In this document: positions 44,724 through 56,366 of the stretch, one piece after another
How positions within the stretch are numbered: the first letter of the stretch is position 1
Layout: every line of letters begins with the position of its first letter
Source of the DNA: Podospora bellae-mahoneyi
Lineage: Eukaryota > Ascomycota > Sordariomycetes > Sordariales > Podosporaceae
Reading direction: 5' to 3'
Length of the DNA: 64,000 nt
Assembly (NCBI RefSeq): GCF_035222275.1
Contig: NC_085881.1
Location: 3,596,001-3,660,000, forward strand
The notes under the pieces: model-generated
Told to the model about the DNA's origin: nothing
Seen by the model: only the letters and a program-made list of their open reading frames with translations
The model's database searches: none
Made by a program: the position numbers and the translations under genes

Positions 44724-45638
44724 CTACCTCTTCTTAACGCTGGGTCTGGGCTTGCATTCGTCCGGCTGCACCGGGTGCAGCATGACCTTATTAGGGTACC
44801 CAGCTGTGTTTCCCTGGTAGCCCTTGGCCCAATCGTAGCTGATAGCGTACGCAAATATGCTGCCGGTCTTGTTGAACGTCGTGGCAGCAATGCTACCACC
44901 GACATTGGGGTACCCTTTCAGCCTATGCTTGGCGTCCTTATCCCAGAAGTGGAATGTGCCATCGCTGCCCGCGGTGCTGAAAGTGCCGTGGACGGGATGG
45001 AAAGAGATATCGTTGACAGCATACACGTTGGTGACGTTGCCCTGTGGGGGATCACGGTGGCACTTGAACGAGAAGTTGAGGCTGGGCGGCACGTGTTAGC
45101 TTCCTGGACCTTCACTTTGCGGCGAGAGTCGAGATCCCAAACTCACCTCGCATCCTTGTCTTCGACGTATTGAATGGCGCAGCGACCTTCAATACTACCG
45201 ATGGCGAAGCCCATCGAGTCGGTAAAGCAGCTCACCACCCTCGTTTGCCACTTAAGCGGACTCGTGATCGTCTTGTAGAACTTTGTTGGATCCTTCAGGT
45301 TGATGACGTTGATGTATCTCTCGGCTGTCCCTATCACCAGGAGGTCGTTTCGTACGTCCATGGTGTACACACGTTCCTGGCACGTTACGGTCCCGACTGG
45401 TGTCTGTTGCCGGAAGTCCCAGTACTTGATGGTCTTGTCCCAGGAGCCTGTCACGGCCATGGGGGTGCCGCTGTTTTCGAAGTAGCGAACGGCGCGAACG
45501 GGCTGGTCATGTTGCGCAAACTGCATGGTTTGACTGGTTGCAAGGTCCACCACCTTGCCCTGTTTGTCGGCGCCTCCAGAGATTACTTTTGTGCCATCCT
45601 TTGAGTGAAATCAGCAACTGTGAAAATGTGCCAAGCAG

Positions 45639-45669
<31 letters not shown>

Positions 45670-45950
45670 ACTCGCCATACCTTGAAAAAGTCCACCGAGA
45701 ACACCGGCCCATCGTGGTCGTACGCGACTCTTCCCTCTCCCTGACCATTGCTCATGATCTCGTAGATCCGGACCTTCTTGTCCCAACTGGCTACCGCCAA
45801 CAGATCTTTGGTATCGGCCGGGTTGGGGTTGAAGGCGATGTCGGAGATGCTATCTTCTGGGCCATTGGCGAGCGCGACGTCGTTCTTCAAGTCTCCGAGG
45901 GTGTTACTCGTCGACGCAGACGACGTGCCAGATGAGAAAAGGCCTGCCAT
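44724..45950 (-). CDS. RAE1: nuclear pore-associated mRNA export WD-repeat protein Rae1/Gle2
   Basis: Minus-strand exons 45681-45950, 45147-45598 and 44724-45081 give 359 residues, the standard Rae1 length. Rae1 binds the GLEBS motif of Nup98-type nucleoporins and supports mRNA export and spindle checkpoint function. The sequence folds into WD repeats: SISDIAFNP...LLAVASWDKKVRIYE, DGPVFSVDFFKDGTKVISGGADK, VRAVRYF...VTGSWDKTIKYWDFR, ERVYTMDVRNDLLVIGTAERYI, RVVSCFTDSMGFAIGSIEGRCAIQYV, and NDISFHPVHGTFSTAGSDGTFHFWDKD. The end LHPVQPDECKPR is diagnostic. Intron 1 carries a short (AACCAG)n repeat at 45646-45667 on the plus strand. Identity is very secure. Confidence 0.96.
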
Positions 45951-47420
45951 TTTTGGTTGTGGGCGTGGCTACGCCGGAAAAAAAAAACAATTCGCTGTTT
46001 GTGTCGAGACTATCGCGCGGTCGATCAAGGGCTTCGCCGGGTATCAAAGATAGAATAGGAAGGGAAATTGTTCAGGTGGTTGTAAAGTTGTTCGAGAGAT
46101 GGGAACAAGTCGTAAAAGTTGACAAAGATTCCGTCGTCAGGTTCGCGAAGAACGCAGCTGCAGCACAATCCGATCAGAGAGCAAAGCAACGCGCCGGTGC
46201 CTCTCGCCAAGACAAGTACCCGAATGCGTTCACTTGCACCAGCCTCACGAAAGAGCTTGGGCCACCACCAGATGCACTTGCTCTTTGTGGCTCGAATCCC
46301 ACTGCCCAGCCACAACCCACACACCCCACTGAGAGCACGAAGCCCCACTAAAAAGTTATCTACTTTAAAAACAATTCCACCATTCCCAATCCTCTCTTTT
46401 TCGCTTTCCTCCTTTCGCAAGCACCCCCTCGCCCGACAAATCGCTATTCGAAGCTCACAAACGGAAAGATTTCCCTTCGGGGCATCTCTTTCACAATCAC
46501 CACACAGCTTTGGGAGAAAGTCCCCGGACATTGCCGAGCGTGACTTGTCACGATCGGTGTTGCGGAAACGCGCCGCCACAGAAGCACAGCGGCTGATCTC
46601 TATTTTTTGCCCGCCTTGTTCCTTGTCTTTTTCTGTTTTCATCGCCCGGCCTCATCACACCAAAGTCGACTTTGATTTCGCTTTCCCCATGAGCTGGGTT
46701 ACTTGTCTGTTTTGCGAGGCTGGAGACCACATGGACGAAGATATGAGTCCGCGCTCTGTGCTGTTCGGGATGGGCTCGTCTTGGTTCCTCTGAGGTTGGT
46801 GGATCGGGTCGATGGTGGGGCTGCCGTGGTGGCAGACGTCGTGGCTGGGAACGTCATGGCGCGGCTGGAGAATTTTCGTCACGATACCACAGATATGCGA
46901 TTGCCCATCTCTCTCGAAAGAGGGGATGGAGTTACTCGACGGGGCTTATTCTCGGTGCGAGGGGGTGCTTCAACACAAACCTTGGTTACGTTTTGCCTCT
47001 GTCGACCTTGAAGGCTAGCCAGCATGGACGAGCCGAACACTCTGGGCTTCACTGGAGGTCACCTTTTTTTTCGTTCCCTGTTGGTTGGTCTGCTTGGCTG
47101 CTGGCATCTGGGGGCTTTTGAGGTCTGGGGGCTTTGCAGTCTACATGATGAGAACCACTAAAAGTCAAGCTCTGAGGTGCCAAAAGGTCCCGTTGATGAC
47201 TTAAAATGCGTTATGGTATCTGACTGACTGTCAAAGATTTTGTTCTTTTTGTTCTTGATATTATTAGATAGAAGTGCGCTGTGCTCTTCATATGCAGTGT
47301 CTATGCCTTGTGTGTACGAGCATTGTGAGGCCTGTTGAAGTCTCGCCGTCGCCAATTTTCCCAATACTGTCGTTTCCAATTCCCATGTACGGTTGAAGTC
47401 TCAGGAAAGCAAGAACCACA
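45951..47420. other. intergenic: Rae1 promoter and cytidylyltransferase 3' region
   Basis: 1.5 kb between two minus-strand genes. A long open frame at 46119-46793 (+) begins at a TTG and has a Ser/Pro/Arg composition without motifs, so it is not called. No other structure is seen. Confidence 0.5.
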
Positions 47421-48842
47421 TCACTTCTGAAGCTTTTCCTCCTTCTTGCGCTGTTCCTCTTCGAGAAGCTCCCTCTCCTTATGAGCGGCCTCGATGTCGG
47501 CCTTCATGCCCTTGGCCCTTTGACGAGCTTCGTAGAGGTCTCTGCTCTTCATGATTCTTTGGACAATGGTACCGGCGTTGACTTCCTCGAATTCGTGGTG
47601 GCCAATCTCTCTGTAGATGCCCATCTCCTTGGGAGCCGCGTACACATCCTTTGTGGATGGCATAAATGATGTTGGGCCGTGGTAAACGGCATCGGGGGTG
47701 CTCCATGGGAACTTGGCCAAGTACTCCTTGGTAGGCTCGAAGGGGGCGCCGAAGATGACGGCATTGACGTACTAGATGATCATGTCAGTCAGTCGATCTG
47801 GAGGAGGAATAAGATGATGAGATGTTACCCTGCATTGCAGAACGCAGAGGCCGCGCTCGTAAATGTTCATGATGGGGTAGTTAACGCCCTTCCACTTGTT
47901 AATGACATCGTCGTCGTGGACGCCAGCCGCCACAAACACCGGGCCGTAGTCCTCTCCCTTGCCCTTGCGCTCGTTGACGTTCTGCTCCGAGTACCAACCG
48001 TCCCCTCTGGCGAGCTCCTCCTCAGCTTCAACCACCATCTTGAGGAACTCGATGTGGCCGCTGGAGAAGAGGTCGAAACCGCCATCGACGTACACGACCC
48101 GTTGGCCAATCTTTGGCCCGATACCCCCAAACAACTTGTCGAACCCATTCTCCCCTGACCAGAACCAAACCTCCACACCGGGCTGCTTGGCCGTCTCATC
48201 CGCAGCATACAGCCTAATCCTCTCCTTCATCGCCTCGCCTTCCTTCTTCCTCTCCTCCGCTGTTCCCGGACCCTCCTCGCCCTCGAGCGTCTTTTGCAGC
48301 GACTTGATGAAATGCCCCCTCGTGCAAAGCAGCATCCTCCCAACCAAATCGGTAGTGGAGATACTCGGCGTCCGCTTCACAACCTTGAACCGATCGGCCG
48401 CCTTGACAAAGCGGTAGCAGTCCTCACCGCTGCCGTCAGAGGTGATGTCGTCGCCGTGGACAACGTACTTGCAGCCGTAGTGGGTGATCCAGTCCAGCTG
48501 GGTGACGTAGGGAGCGTAGGGGATGGACTTGGTGACCCAGCGGCAGGCGTCGGTGGCCATGAGGCGCTCCTTGAGGTTCATGACGGTGGGGCCCTTGTTT
48601 TCGAGGATGGCCTCGTCCGAGTGGACGCCGACGTAGAGCTCGTCGCCGAGTTGGCGGGCCTGGACTACGGCGCCTGCGTGGCCTATTATTGCATCATTAG
48701 AGGTGAATGGTAGAGGATGGTATGGGTGTGGGGGAGACTGACCGTGGTGGAAGAAATCAAAACAGCCATCTACCCAGAGACGGCCCTCGAGGAGCTCAGG
48801 GGCTGGCTCGCCAGGGGGGTTGACGGGATCGGTGGCGCTCAT
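47421..48842 (-). CDS. ECT1: ethanolamine-phosphate cytidylyltransferase
   Basis: Minus-strand exons 48743-48842, 47829-48682 and 47421-47771 give 434 residues. It makes CDP-ethanolamine from CTP and phosphoethanolamine, the rate-setting step of the Kennedy route to phosphatidylethanolamine. Two tandem nucleotidyltransferase domains are visible. The first has WVDGCFDFFHHGHAGAVVQARQL (HxGH motif completed across intron 1) and KRTPSISTTDLVGRML. The second has VVYVDGGFDLFSSGHIEFLK, where SSGH replaces HxGH; degeneration of the second motif is seen in some fungal members. The double-domain layout excludes choline-phosphate cytidylyltransferase. The C-terminal Glu/Lys helix (ERELLEEEQRKKEEKLQK) is a likely coiled coil. 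Confidence 0.95.
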
Positions 48843-49897
48843 GGCTGGTGACACAAAAATGGTATGTTGTTGGGGAGTGTTTGCGTTGCTGGGTGGTGGC
48901 CAGGAGTGGTGTTTGTGACTTCAAAAATATAACCGACGGAGTCAAATAGCAGCTACAATGGAACCCAAAAAATCAACTGTAACTAACAAGAGAAGATGTT
49001 GTGGAATGAAAAGCACAACATTGGCAATGAGACCCTAAAGATGTGTTTAATTGCCCAGGAAGCCAATTTGGGCATTGAGCGTCTGCCCCTCCACCCCTCC
49101 TCCTCGGCTGGCCCCTCCCCCACCTTCGGTGCAGCGATCTAATGCAGGGACTCAAACTGCCCGCGCTCATCTCAGATCAGGTTGGCCTCTCCGAGTCCCA
49201 TCTTCGATCACGGGAGGGACGGGAAACAGGAGGCAACAGAGATATCTATAAGGTATGGAAGGGTCGGGAATCCTGGACATGGACCAACCTTGCATCACCA
49301 TCCATGTTTCAGAAGGGTCGACCGCTGGACAACCCCAACTGGTTCCCCGGATTTTCAACTGCCCTCAACCCAGGGAAAAGATGCGGCCGCTTGAGCTAGC
49401 GGCTGATGTGCTGCGACGATTCAACGTCAATGCCCTGACGGCGGCGAGTTCGCGGCTCTGGATTTGACAGACGACGGTCGAGATGGTGTTCAGGCGGGTG
49501 CCCGTTCGTCGTCACCTGCATCAGACGGCATGGGGAACCCCCTGGACACATGCGGCCGCCTTACTCTCCCGGCCATGTGCTTTTTTTGCTACGATAGAGA
49601 GAGCTTTGGTAATGGTTTAAGAAGCACGGCTTTCCCTTCTTCGTCTCTTTTCTTCTGTCTCTGTATCGTCCACACCATGGACATCACCACATCTTGACAT
49701 CCAACCCCTGTCCCACAACGCCTACGAACCCTGTCAGCGGAACATAGGGGACTGCTAAAGCATCCAACAGCTCCTGCCGGATTCAGGGCGCTAAAGTATC
49801 CCCAGCAAATGGCGGCGCGTTGTTGCCCTTGTGCCTTGCCCAAAGAGGTCATTTTCGCACACATCCCAGGAAAGAGGAAGCAGTGAGACGGTGAGAC
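48843..49897. other. divergent intergenic region
   Basis: 1 kb holding the promoters of the cytidylyltransferase (-) and an unknown protein (+). GCGGCCGC-containing sequence lies at about 49382. No gene is supported. Confidence 0.5.
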
Positions 49898-51496
49898 ATG
49901 CAGCGCTCGGGAGCCACACCGACGCAGACGGCCGCGCCCTTTTTTGCGTCCCTGTTTGGCGGCGGTCATCACTCGTCCAACTCCAACTCCAACTCCAACT
50001 CCAACTCGCACTCGCACTCGCACGACGACCCCTCGTCGCTGTCTCCCACCACCAGGAAATCTCCGGGAAAATCCATCAGGTCGCTCTCCCGTCCCACCAG
50101 CTCGGGCGTCGACGCCGCTGGTGACACAGGGGCTAGTCCAGCCCGGCAACACAACGTTCTCCACAAGAGCCGCGATCGCAGGCCCTCATTTGGTCGCAAG
50201 CCCTCCTTCTCCTTTGCCTCGTCCAGCTCCCCGAAGCGCCGCGCAAACTCGTCGTCGTCGGCCAATGGCGCCGCAAGACCTCCGGCCATCCAGCTCTTCC
50301 CCGACACCGACAATCCCGTGCCTCCGCTCCCCGACTACGCCCTCGCCCAGGCCGTGAACAAGTTGTCGAGAGAGACCGACGCCGTGCTGTCATCCCCCAC
50401 CTCGATCCCTGAGGGCTTCTCCAGGATGCTCAGTCGTACGACACCCGCGAACGGCCAGCTGGCTCCCCCTCCTGTTCTCCAGGGCGGAAGCAGCAGTGGC
50501 CAACCGAGCGAGCTGAGCGTGGTGCACCAGCATATTCAAGAGACGGCGAATAAGAGGATATCGACGTTGGACTATCTGCGCAAGGCGTAAGCCCCCGCTC
50601 CACTCTCTGCCATCTCCAAACCACATCACTGACACTTGTCGTGTTTTTTTTCCAGCCACGAAGGCCGCATCTACTGGTTCAACACCCTCCTCTTTGACAA
50701 ACCCGACCTCCAACGCATGCCTTATTTCGATCCCCGCAAACTCGCCCGCCGAGCCACAAACTACCTGCTGCTTGGAATCTCCCTACCAGCAGTGATAGAC
50801 CTCAACAGCAGCAACGCTGTTGAATTCCTCAAATCCTTCAACACCCTCCTCACAGAATTCGACTCGTTTCAGCAACTCCACTCCGAATCAGGCGCTTCGT
50901 CCTCTTCGTTGTCACGAGCGAGAATACCACAGATGTTCCGCCGCGCTGCCGGCCCTGCCAAGACGAGACGATCCTCCAGCGCGACCACGGCGGCGGCAGC
51001 GGCGGCGACGGCATCGCTGGCCGGCACAGCAGGGGAGTCCTCCCTCGGAGAGCAGCAGCTTGCTCAGCTGGAGAGTCTGGCGCTCACACCATCAATCACC
51101 AACACCTCCACCACTTACCCGGGTGTAGGATCAGGAACGGTCAATGTCACGCATCCAGCGTCGATTATGAACTTTGCGGGGTCCGAGATTGATTTACTTC
51201 CCGGGGAGGAGTACACCCACCTGCTCACGCCAAGTCTGCCGTTTGACCCGGACTTTTTCGAGACGTTTGCCACTTTGTGTGATGTCTTGATTGATACGTA
51301 CACGAGATTGCTGGGGCTGCTGCCGAGTCCGAATCATTGTGGGGGGAGCGTGGCCGAGTTGTTTAGCAAGGCGGATGGGAAGGTGAGGAAGTTGTTGGTT
51401 CAGGGGGTTGTGAGGGAGTTTGAGGAGGGGACGAGAGCCGGGGTGAAGAGTGAGGTTGCGAATGTGGGGAAGGTGGTGTTGAGCGGGTTGATGTGA
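49898..51496 (+). CDS. Ser-rich protein of unknown function with a conserved-looking helical core
   Basis: Exons 49898-50586 and 50656-51496 give 509 residues. The N-terminal 200 residues are disordered, with a (Ser-Asn)5(Ser-His)3 run from TCCAAC/TCGCAC repeats, many Ser/Arg/Lys and a proline-rich PPLPDYALAQ. The central part looks folded: VVHQHIQETANKRISTLDYL, HEGRIYWFNTLLFDKPDL, RKLARRATNYLLLGISLPAV and EFLKSFNTLLTEFDSFQQL. A second disordered Ala/Ser stretch precedes a C-terminal helical block (DPDFFETFATLCDVLIDTYT and a Lys/Arg/Val-rich end). Intron signals and the shared frame across 1.5 kb make this a secure gene. The function is not recognised. Confidence 0.8.
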
Positions 51497-52005
51497 GGGA
51501 TAGGAATAGGCTGGTTGGAAAATTGGGGAGCATCTATCTACAGCATGGGTGGGAGGAAGGGTGCATGGCGTTCATGGAAGCAATGTATGTGGTTTTTTTT
51601 TTTCCTTTTTTCTTTTTTTTTTCTTTTTTCTTTTTTTTTTCTTTTTTGAAGGGACTGGAATTTTAGCAGAGATATCCTGTTGGCATTTTACAAAGGTATA
51701 CCAAGCAATATTAGCGTTGAACTCGATACACGTTGATAAGTTTTGATCTATATACTCCTGTCCGGTACCTGTGGGATATTGCCATTCCATGTGTCATGAA
51801 GTCGTTTGATGCTGTCATGTGAGATGGGATATGCCATGTGATGCTGCTTATACAAAGGAAATGACAAAAGGAGGGATGAAAACACACGCTCGCTCGCTGT
51901 TCGCAAATGCCACATCACAAAAATCATAACCCCAACACCGACCCCAGCCCCCTTTTACCCCTGAACCACCTCTCCACTTGCCACTTATCACCTCATAATC
52001 CCCTT
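51497..52005. other. convergent 3' region with T-rich tract
   Basis: 509 bp between two converging genes. The notable element is a T-rich tract at 51593-51647 (T runs separated by single C's). No gene is supported. Confidence 0.5.
51593..51647. repeat. T-rich (T6-10 C)n tract
   Basis: 55 bases of T interrupted by single or double C at near-regular spacing. It is probably a low-complexity 3' UTR or terminator element of the preceding plus-strand gene. Confidence 0.8.
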
Positions 52006-54217
52006 TTATACAACAACACCCTCCTTCTTAACCTGGAAATACCCCCTCTCCCGATTCCGACTCCTCTCCCTCCTCCCCCTCGACAGTTGCAAGCTATTAT
52101 TCGGGCTCGTCGACCTCTGAATCTCGCTCCCGACCGCCGTGGCAACACTAGCCATGGCGCTCTGTCCCACCATATTCCCACTCCCGGTGGTTGCCGGCTC
52201 GGGGAGCTTGAAAGTCCGGAGATCAGCAGTCGACCTCGTCTGGCTCAGCCGTCTTCTGTTGTCGGGCTTTTCGCTACCCGGACTCGGGGTCCGGAGCTGG
52301 GCGGGGAAGTTGGGGGACTTGAGAGTCTGGTGACTGGCGAGGTGGACCGAGATGATCGCGTTGGTGGCGGGCTTCTCGTTGAGGAGGGACTGCTGGAGGC
52401 GCTCGGCGGTGCGGCGGGCGCGGAGGGCGGCGGCTTCTTTTTCTGAGGAGAGGAGTTGGGAGTGGAGGTGGGAGAAGGAGGCGGTGTTGGGTTTGAACTG
52501 AGCGGGGTTGGTTGAGCTGATGGGAGGAGGGGAAGGGGGTTGTGAGAGGGGGGACGCATCGACCTCGGTGACGTCCGGGTTCGGGTCAGGCGTTGGGTGG
52601 TGGTTCTCGGTTGGTGATTCCGCGGGCACCTCCTCGACAGATACTTTCGCTGCTTTTGGCAACTCCACAACAGTCTTGTCGCCATCTTCCTCCTCTTCGG
52701 TGGGTTCCGTCAAGTCGATCACCTCCGTAATCACCACCTCCTCCACACACCTCGCCCCGGCCTCAGACCCATCATCACTGTCACTCGAGCTATCCCCCTC
52801 CTCCTCCTCCTCCTCCTCCTCCACCACCACCACCTCTTCTTCCACCCCCCCGTTATCACTCTCCTCGCTCTCCTCCACTAACTTCCCCAACCCCTTCCCC
52901 TCCCCCTTCTCACTCACCCCCTCACTCTCCTTTCCCATCATCACCTCCCCCAAACTCCCCACCTCTTTTTCCAGTCCACCAACAACAGGACTGCTAGGCT
53001 CATTCCTATACCTCTCCGCCTCCTCCTGCGCCCTCGCCTCCGCCTCGGCCCTCCACTGCGCCTCCTCCTCCTCCGTCCTCATCCAGTACCGCCCCATGGC
53101 CTTTTGATTCTCCTGGTGCCGTCGCAACTTCGTCGCGCTCTTCAGCACCGTCTTGGGAGCCGTCTTTTGCGGCCCCGGGTCATGCGGAGAAACATAGGTG
53201 ATTGTCGACTTTGACTTTCGTTTCACTGGCAGGAACCTCCGTCCGGGGCCGACCTCCACGCGGTGGACTGTCGCTTTGGCGAAGCGGACGGTGGAGGGGG
53301 ACATTGTTCTTGCTGGGGTGAGGAGGGGGGATGCCGGGGGGGAGTCGAGGAGGGGGGTTAACGGGGTGAGAGGGGGGGAGAGGGAGAGAGGTTTCTCAGA
53401 AAGGGGCGGGGTTTGCTGTTGTTCTGAAGAACTGGAGGGGGAGGGGAGAGGGGAGAGAAGGGCTGCGTTGAGGTTTGGGCTGTGGGGTTGCTCCCCCGGC
53501 CCCGGGGGGTCGAGGAAACGGGGGGTGCGGCGGGCGTTGCCCTCTGGGCTGGAGACGCGGAGGATGGATTTGGGAACCATGGTGGAGGTTGGTGGTGGAG
53601 GGGATCTGATGGACACGTGTTAGTCTTGGAACCTGTCCGCGGCTGAGAGATGGCAACACTCACTTTGACCTCACCACACTTCCCACCAGAGTGGAAGCCT
53701 GACTGAGCCGTTTGGCAGCCTCGGGAGCTGTCTTGTTGACCTTCTCCAAAGACCCATTCTTGCTTCCAGACTTTGTCGACTCTTCTGACCGCTTCGGATC
53801 CAGATTCGAAAAGTTTGGCTTTGCGTGCCTTGCCTTGGCACTAACTGGATCCTCCAACCCCATGAAGCCAGAAAATGAAAGCTTCCGTGACATTGATGCC
53901 GGACGTGCCTTCTTCTTGGTGGTGTTGTCCCTGTTGCTGTTATCCCAGCCTGTGCCAAAACTATGGCTATGTCTCCGTTGTGGCTTTGAAAGGCCTTGGC
54001 TAGGGGTACCTGTGTGTTGTGTGGCAGTCGACGATGTGCTGTTTGACGACGACGAAGACAACGACGACGAGTTTGATATGATCGATTTGGGGCCAATCTT
54101 GGTCTGTAACCCAGTCCATGAAAGAACAGCCGAGTGGACTGATGAAAATGAATCCTTCCTCTGAGGCCGGCGCGCACCCTCCAACCTATGCTTTGTCTCT
54201 TTGGTATCGTTCGACAT
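52006..54217 (-). CDS. large disordered protein of unknown function with a VxF (PP1-docking-like) motif
   Basis: Minus-strand exons 53664-54217 and 52006-53605 give 717 residues. The intron (GTGAGT, GACTAACA branch, CATCAG) joins SVVRSK to SPPPPTSTMVPKS in frame. ATG 54217 (MSNDTKETKHRLEG) was preferred for its CATCAACATG context; an upstream in-frame ATG at 54316 exists. The protein is mostly Ser/Pro-rich. One basic block looks conserved: SPSTVRFAKATVHRVEVGPG, then FLPVKRKSKSTITYVSP. It is followed by a charged helix (NQKAMGRYWMRTEEEEAQWR...) and an acidic Glu/Asp run. TVRF fits loosely the VxF part of the RVxF protein-phosphatase-1 docking motif. No family is recognised. Confidence 0.72.
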
Positions 54218-56366
54218 GTTGATGGCGATGTAGCTCGGGGATAAGGGGCAATAAACACAGAAAAAGTGGGTTGACGAAACACACCACCATAAAGAATTGT
54301 TTGCAAACGGGGTCAAATATAATTGTATTGTCTACGGAAGACAATTGATCCCCTAAACAAAAATAACCAAGCCGGACATGTGCCGATTTGGAGTCGAGGT
54401 AGTTCAGGCATGGAGTTGGGCCACAAGGGCACCACATCGCGAGCTGCGCGGGACCCAATCACGACGGCAGGACGCACATCATGCAGTAATCTGCTTCCGT
54501 GCTGCCATCTGGCAGCACTAGACGGGACAGGGTCATTTACCCGTGGCTGGGGAAACAGGTAAAAGCTGTCTGAAACCGGTCTTGATGGGGCTTCCTAGCG
54601 TACACATCGTATTCCTGTAGACCAGAGATCGAGATTCTGACCACTGGGGACGACATACAGACAGCCCAAGATTTCGCCCCAAGAGGTCATCGCCAACAGC
54701 ACAGAAAACTCACTGCCACTGTTTTGGTACTCGGCCCCAAGGTGTGTGGACTACCGGGCCTGAGGCATGGCAGATGCCAACCGGCGCTAAACAAGGGAGA
54801 AGGTGAGTTGGCAACAGCTGGCGTCGACAGCGTGTCAATGTCGTGCGGGCGGTTGTTCCTGCTGGATGGAGTCTGTCTCAGGATGAACCCAGAGCGCTGA
54901 CATTGGTAGACTGGAGATGAGATGACGCACGGCGCCGGGTCAGATCCGAGAGGCTAGTGGTTCAGGACGAGGTGAGGAAGCCAATGCTCAAGTACGCAGA
55001 AACGCATGGTGTTGTTCAAGTTGGGACTTTTGAACGTCATGGCGATAGATATCAATCTCCGACGGAGACAGCTCGTGATCGTCCAGCTGATATGACATCC
55101 GAGTATCCCGGAATTGATGCCAAAAGAGATCCGATCCGATCATGATCGGGTCACACGGACGGAACCGAGAGATATGCCGGCCTACCAAATCAACGGAAGG
55201 GCGCCTGGTCAGGGCCAACAGGAGAAGGCTGACGGCAGAAGCGTGGGAGACTGTGAAGGTCAGCACTTTTACCCCGCGGCGTAACAGATCACCCCGCATC
55301 ACCCACCACAAGGGAAGTTGGGGCCATGGGACCTTTGCGACAGGGCTTTGATTGGTTGGATAAGGGAATCTTATCGATACCCCAGGTACGGATAGCAACG
55401 GCTGTCCTCGGTCCAATTGGTTCTGAAGCTCAGGTTCCGCCAAAAATGTCAAAAAAATTCCATGGCTTCCGTTGCGACACCATCATAACCACCGCTTGCC
55501 AACGCGTTGTATCGGTTTTCTCTCCCCTGCCATTGACGCAATCTATGCATCAATTCATCCCAAGGGCGTGACGTCCTTCAAATGGGTCCGATGTAGCAAT
55601 CCGAGATTCGTGCGGCTTTGCTCTGCGAAGTCGGCCAACCACCCCGAGTCCCACCGCTTTGCGACTCATTCGTTCGTCCCTTTCGGTGCTCCGTGGTCCA
55701 CCTCCTCCAATGAGTCAGGAAGCCGTTCCTTACCCAGCGCCGACTTTTGCCCCTGCGCCGCTGCCCGTTGAGCTCCGTTGCTCGGAAGGGACGGGGTGTT
55801 TACCCAGATTATCGGTGTGACGTGCGTCTGCAGGCTGTCGTTTAAGGGGTCCAGTGCGCCGGAACCTGGATCTGACCCTGAAAATGTCGAGAGAGAGTCA
55901 AAGTATTTATCATGGATGAGACGAAGTCTCACGGCCAGTCCCGGCTGTCGACGGCGAAGGGCTTCGGCACTAAATCCCCGACTTGATAGCCAAGCCGGCG
56001 CTCGGAGGCCACGCTCAACTTTTCCTGTTTGCTGTTCCACGCCTTCCGCTTGACCATGTGGATATCCTCCCGCCAGGGTGAAGCTCCATTGGACAATTGG
56101 CGACACGGGACCATGATAAGGAGAATACCCTGGACGACCCGCCACTAGCTCAAACAAATCCAACCTTGAAGGATTTAAAGATACCTTTGTCCACCCTCCT
56201 CTGTCCCCTGGCTACCGTTAACTGGCTTCTTTCACCTTTCATTGTGACTGTATTCCTTCTGGCTCACATATTGAAGCCAAGACAGCAACGCTCTTTGTTC
56301 TCCGAGACCGAGTCACCCCGCCAACTTCCTCCTCTTCCGAATAGACACATAAACAAATCCTCCAAC
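54218..56366. other. 2.1 kb divergent intergenic region, aminotransferase promoter on the right
   Basis: No protein gene is supported. The right half is the promoter and leader of the branched-chain aminotransferase and includes a perfect TGAGTCA. Frames that run into 56367 from upstream have no ATG before 56367. Confidence 0.5.
55711..55717. promoter_or_regulatory. GCN4/CPC1 site TGAGTCA
   Basis: A perfect TGAGTCA palindrome 650 bp upstream of the branched-chain aminotransferase start codon. It is the consensus of the bZIP amino-acid starvation regulator (GCN4 in yeast, CPC1 in Neurospora). A seven-base match is expected by chance every several kb, but it sits before a typical target gene. 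Confidence 0.45.

Noticed and set aside
46119-46793. 224-codon open frame on the plus strand upstream of Rae1
   Set aside because: It starts at a TTG, is Ser/Arg/Pro-biased and has no motif. Overlapping frames of similar length exist on both strands, as expected by chance in GC-rich DNA.
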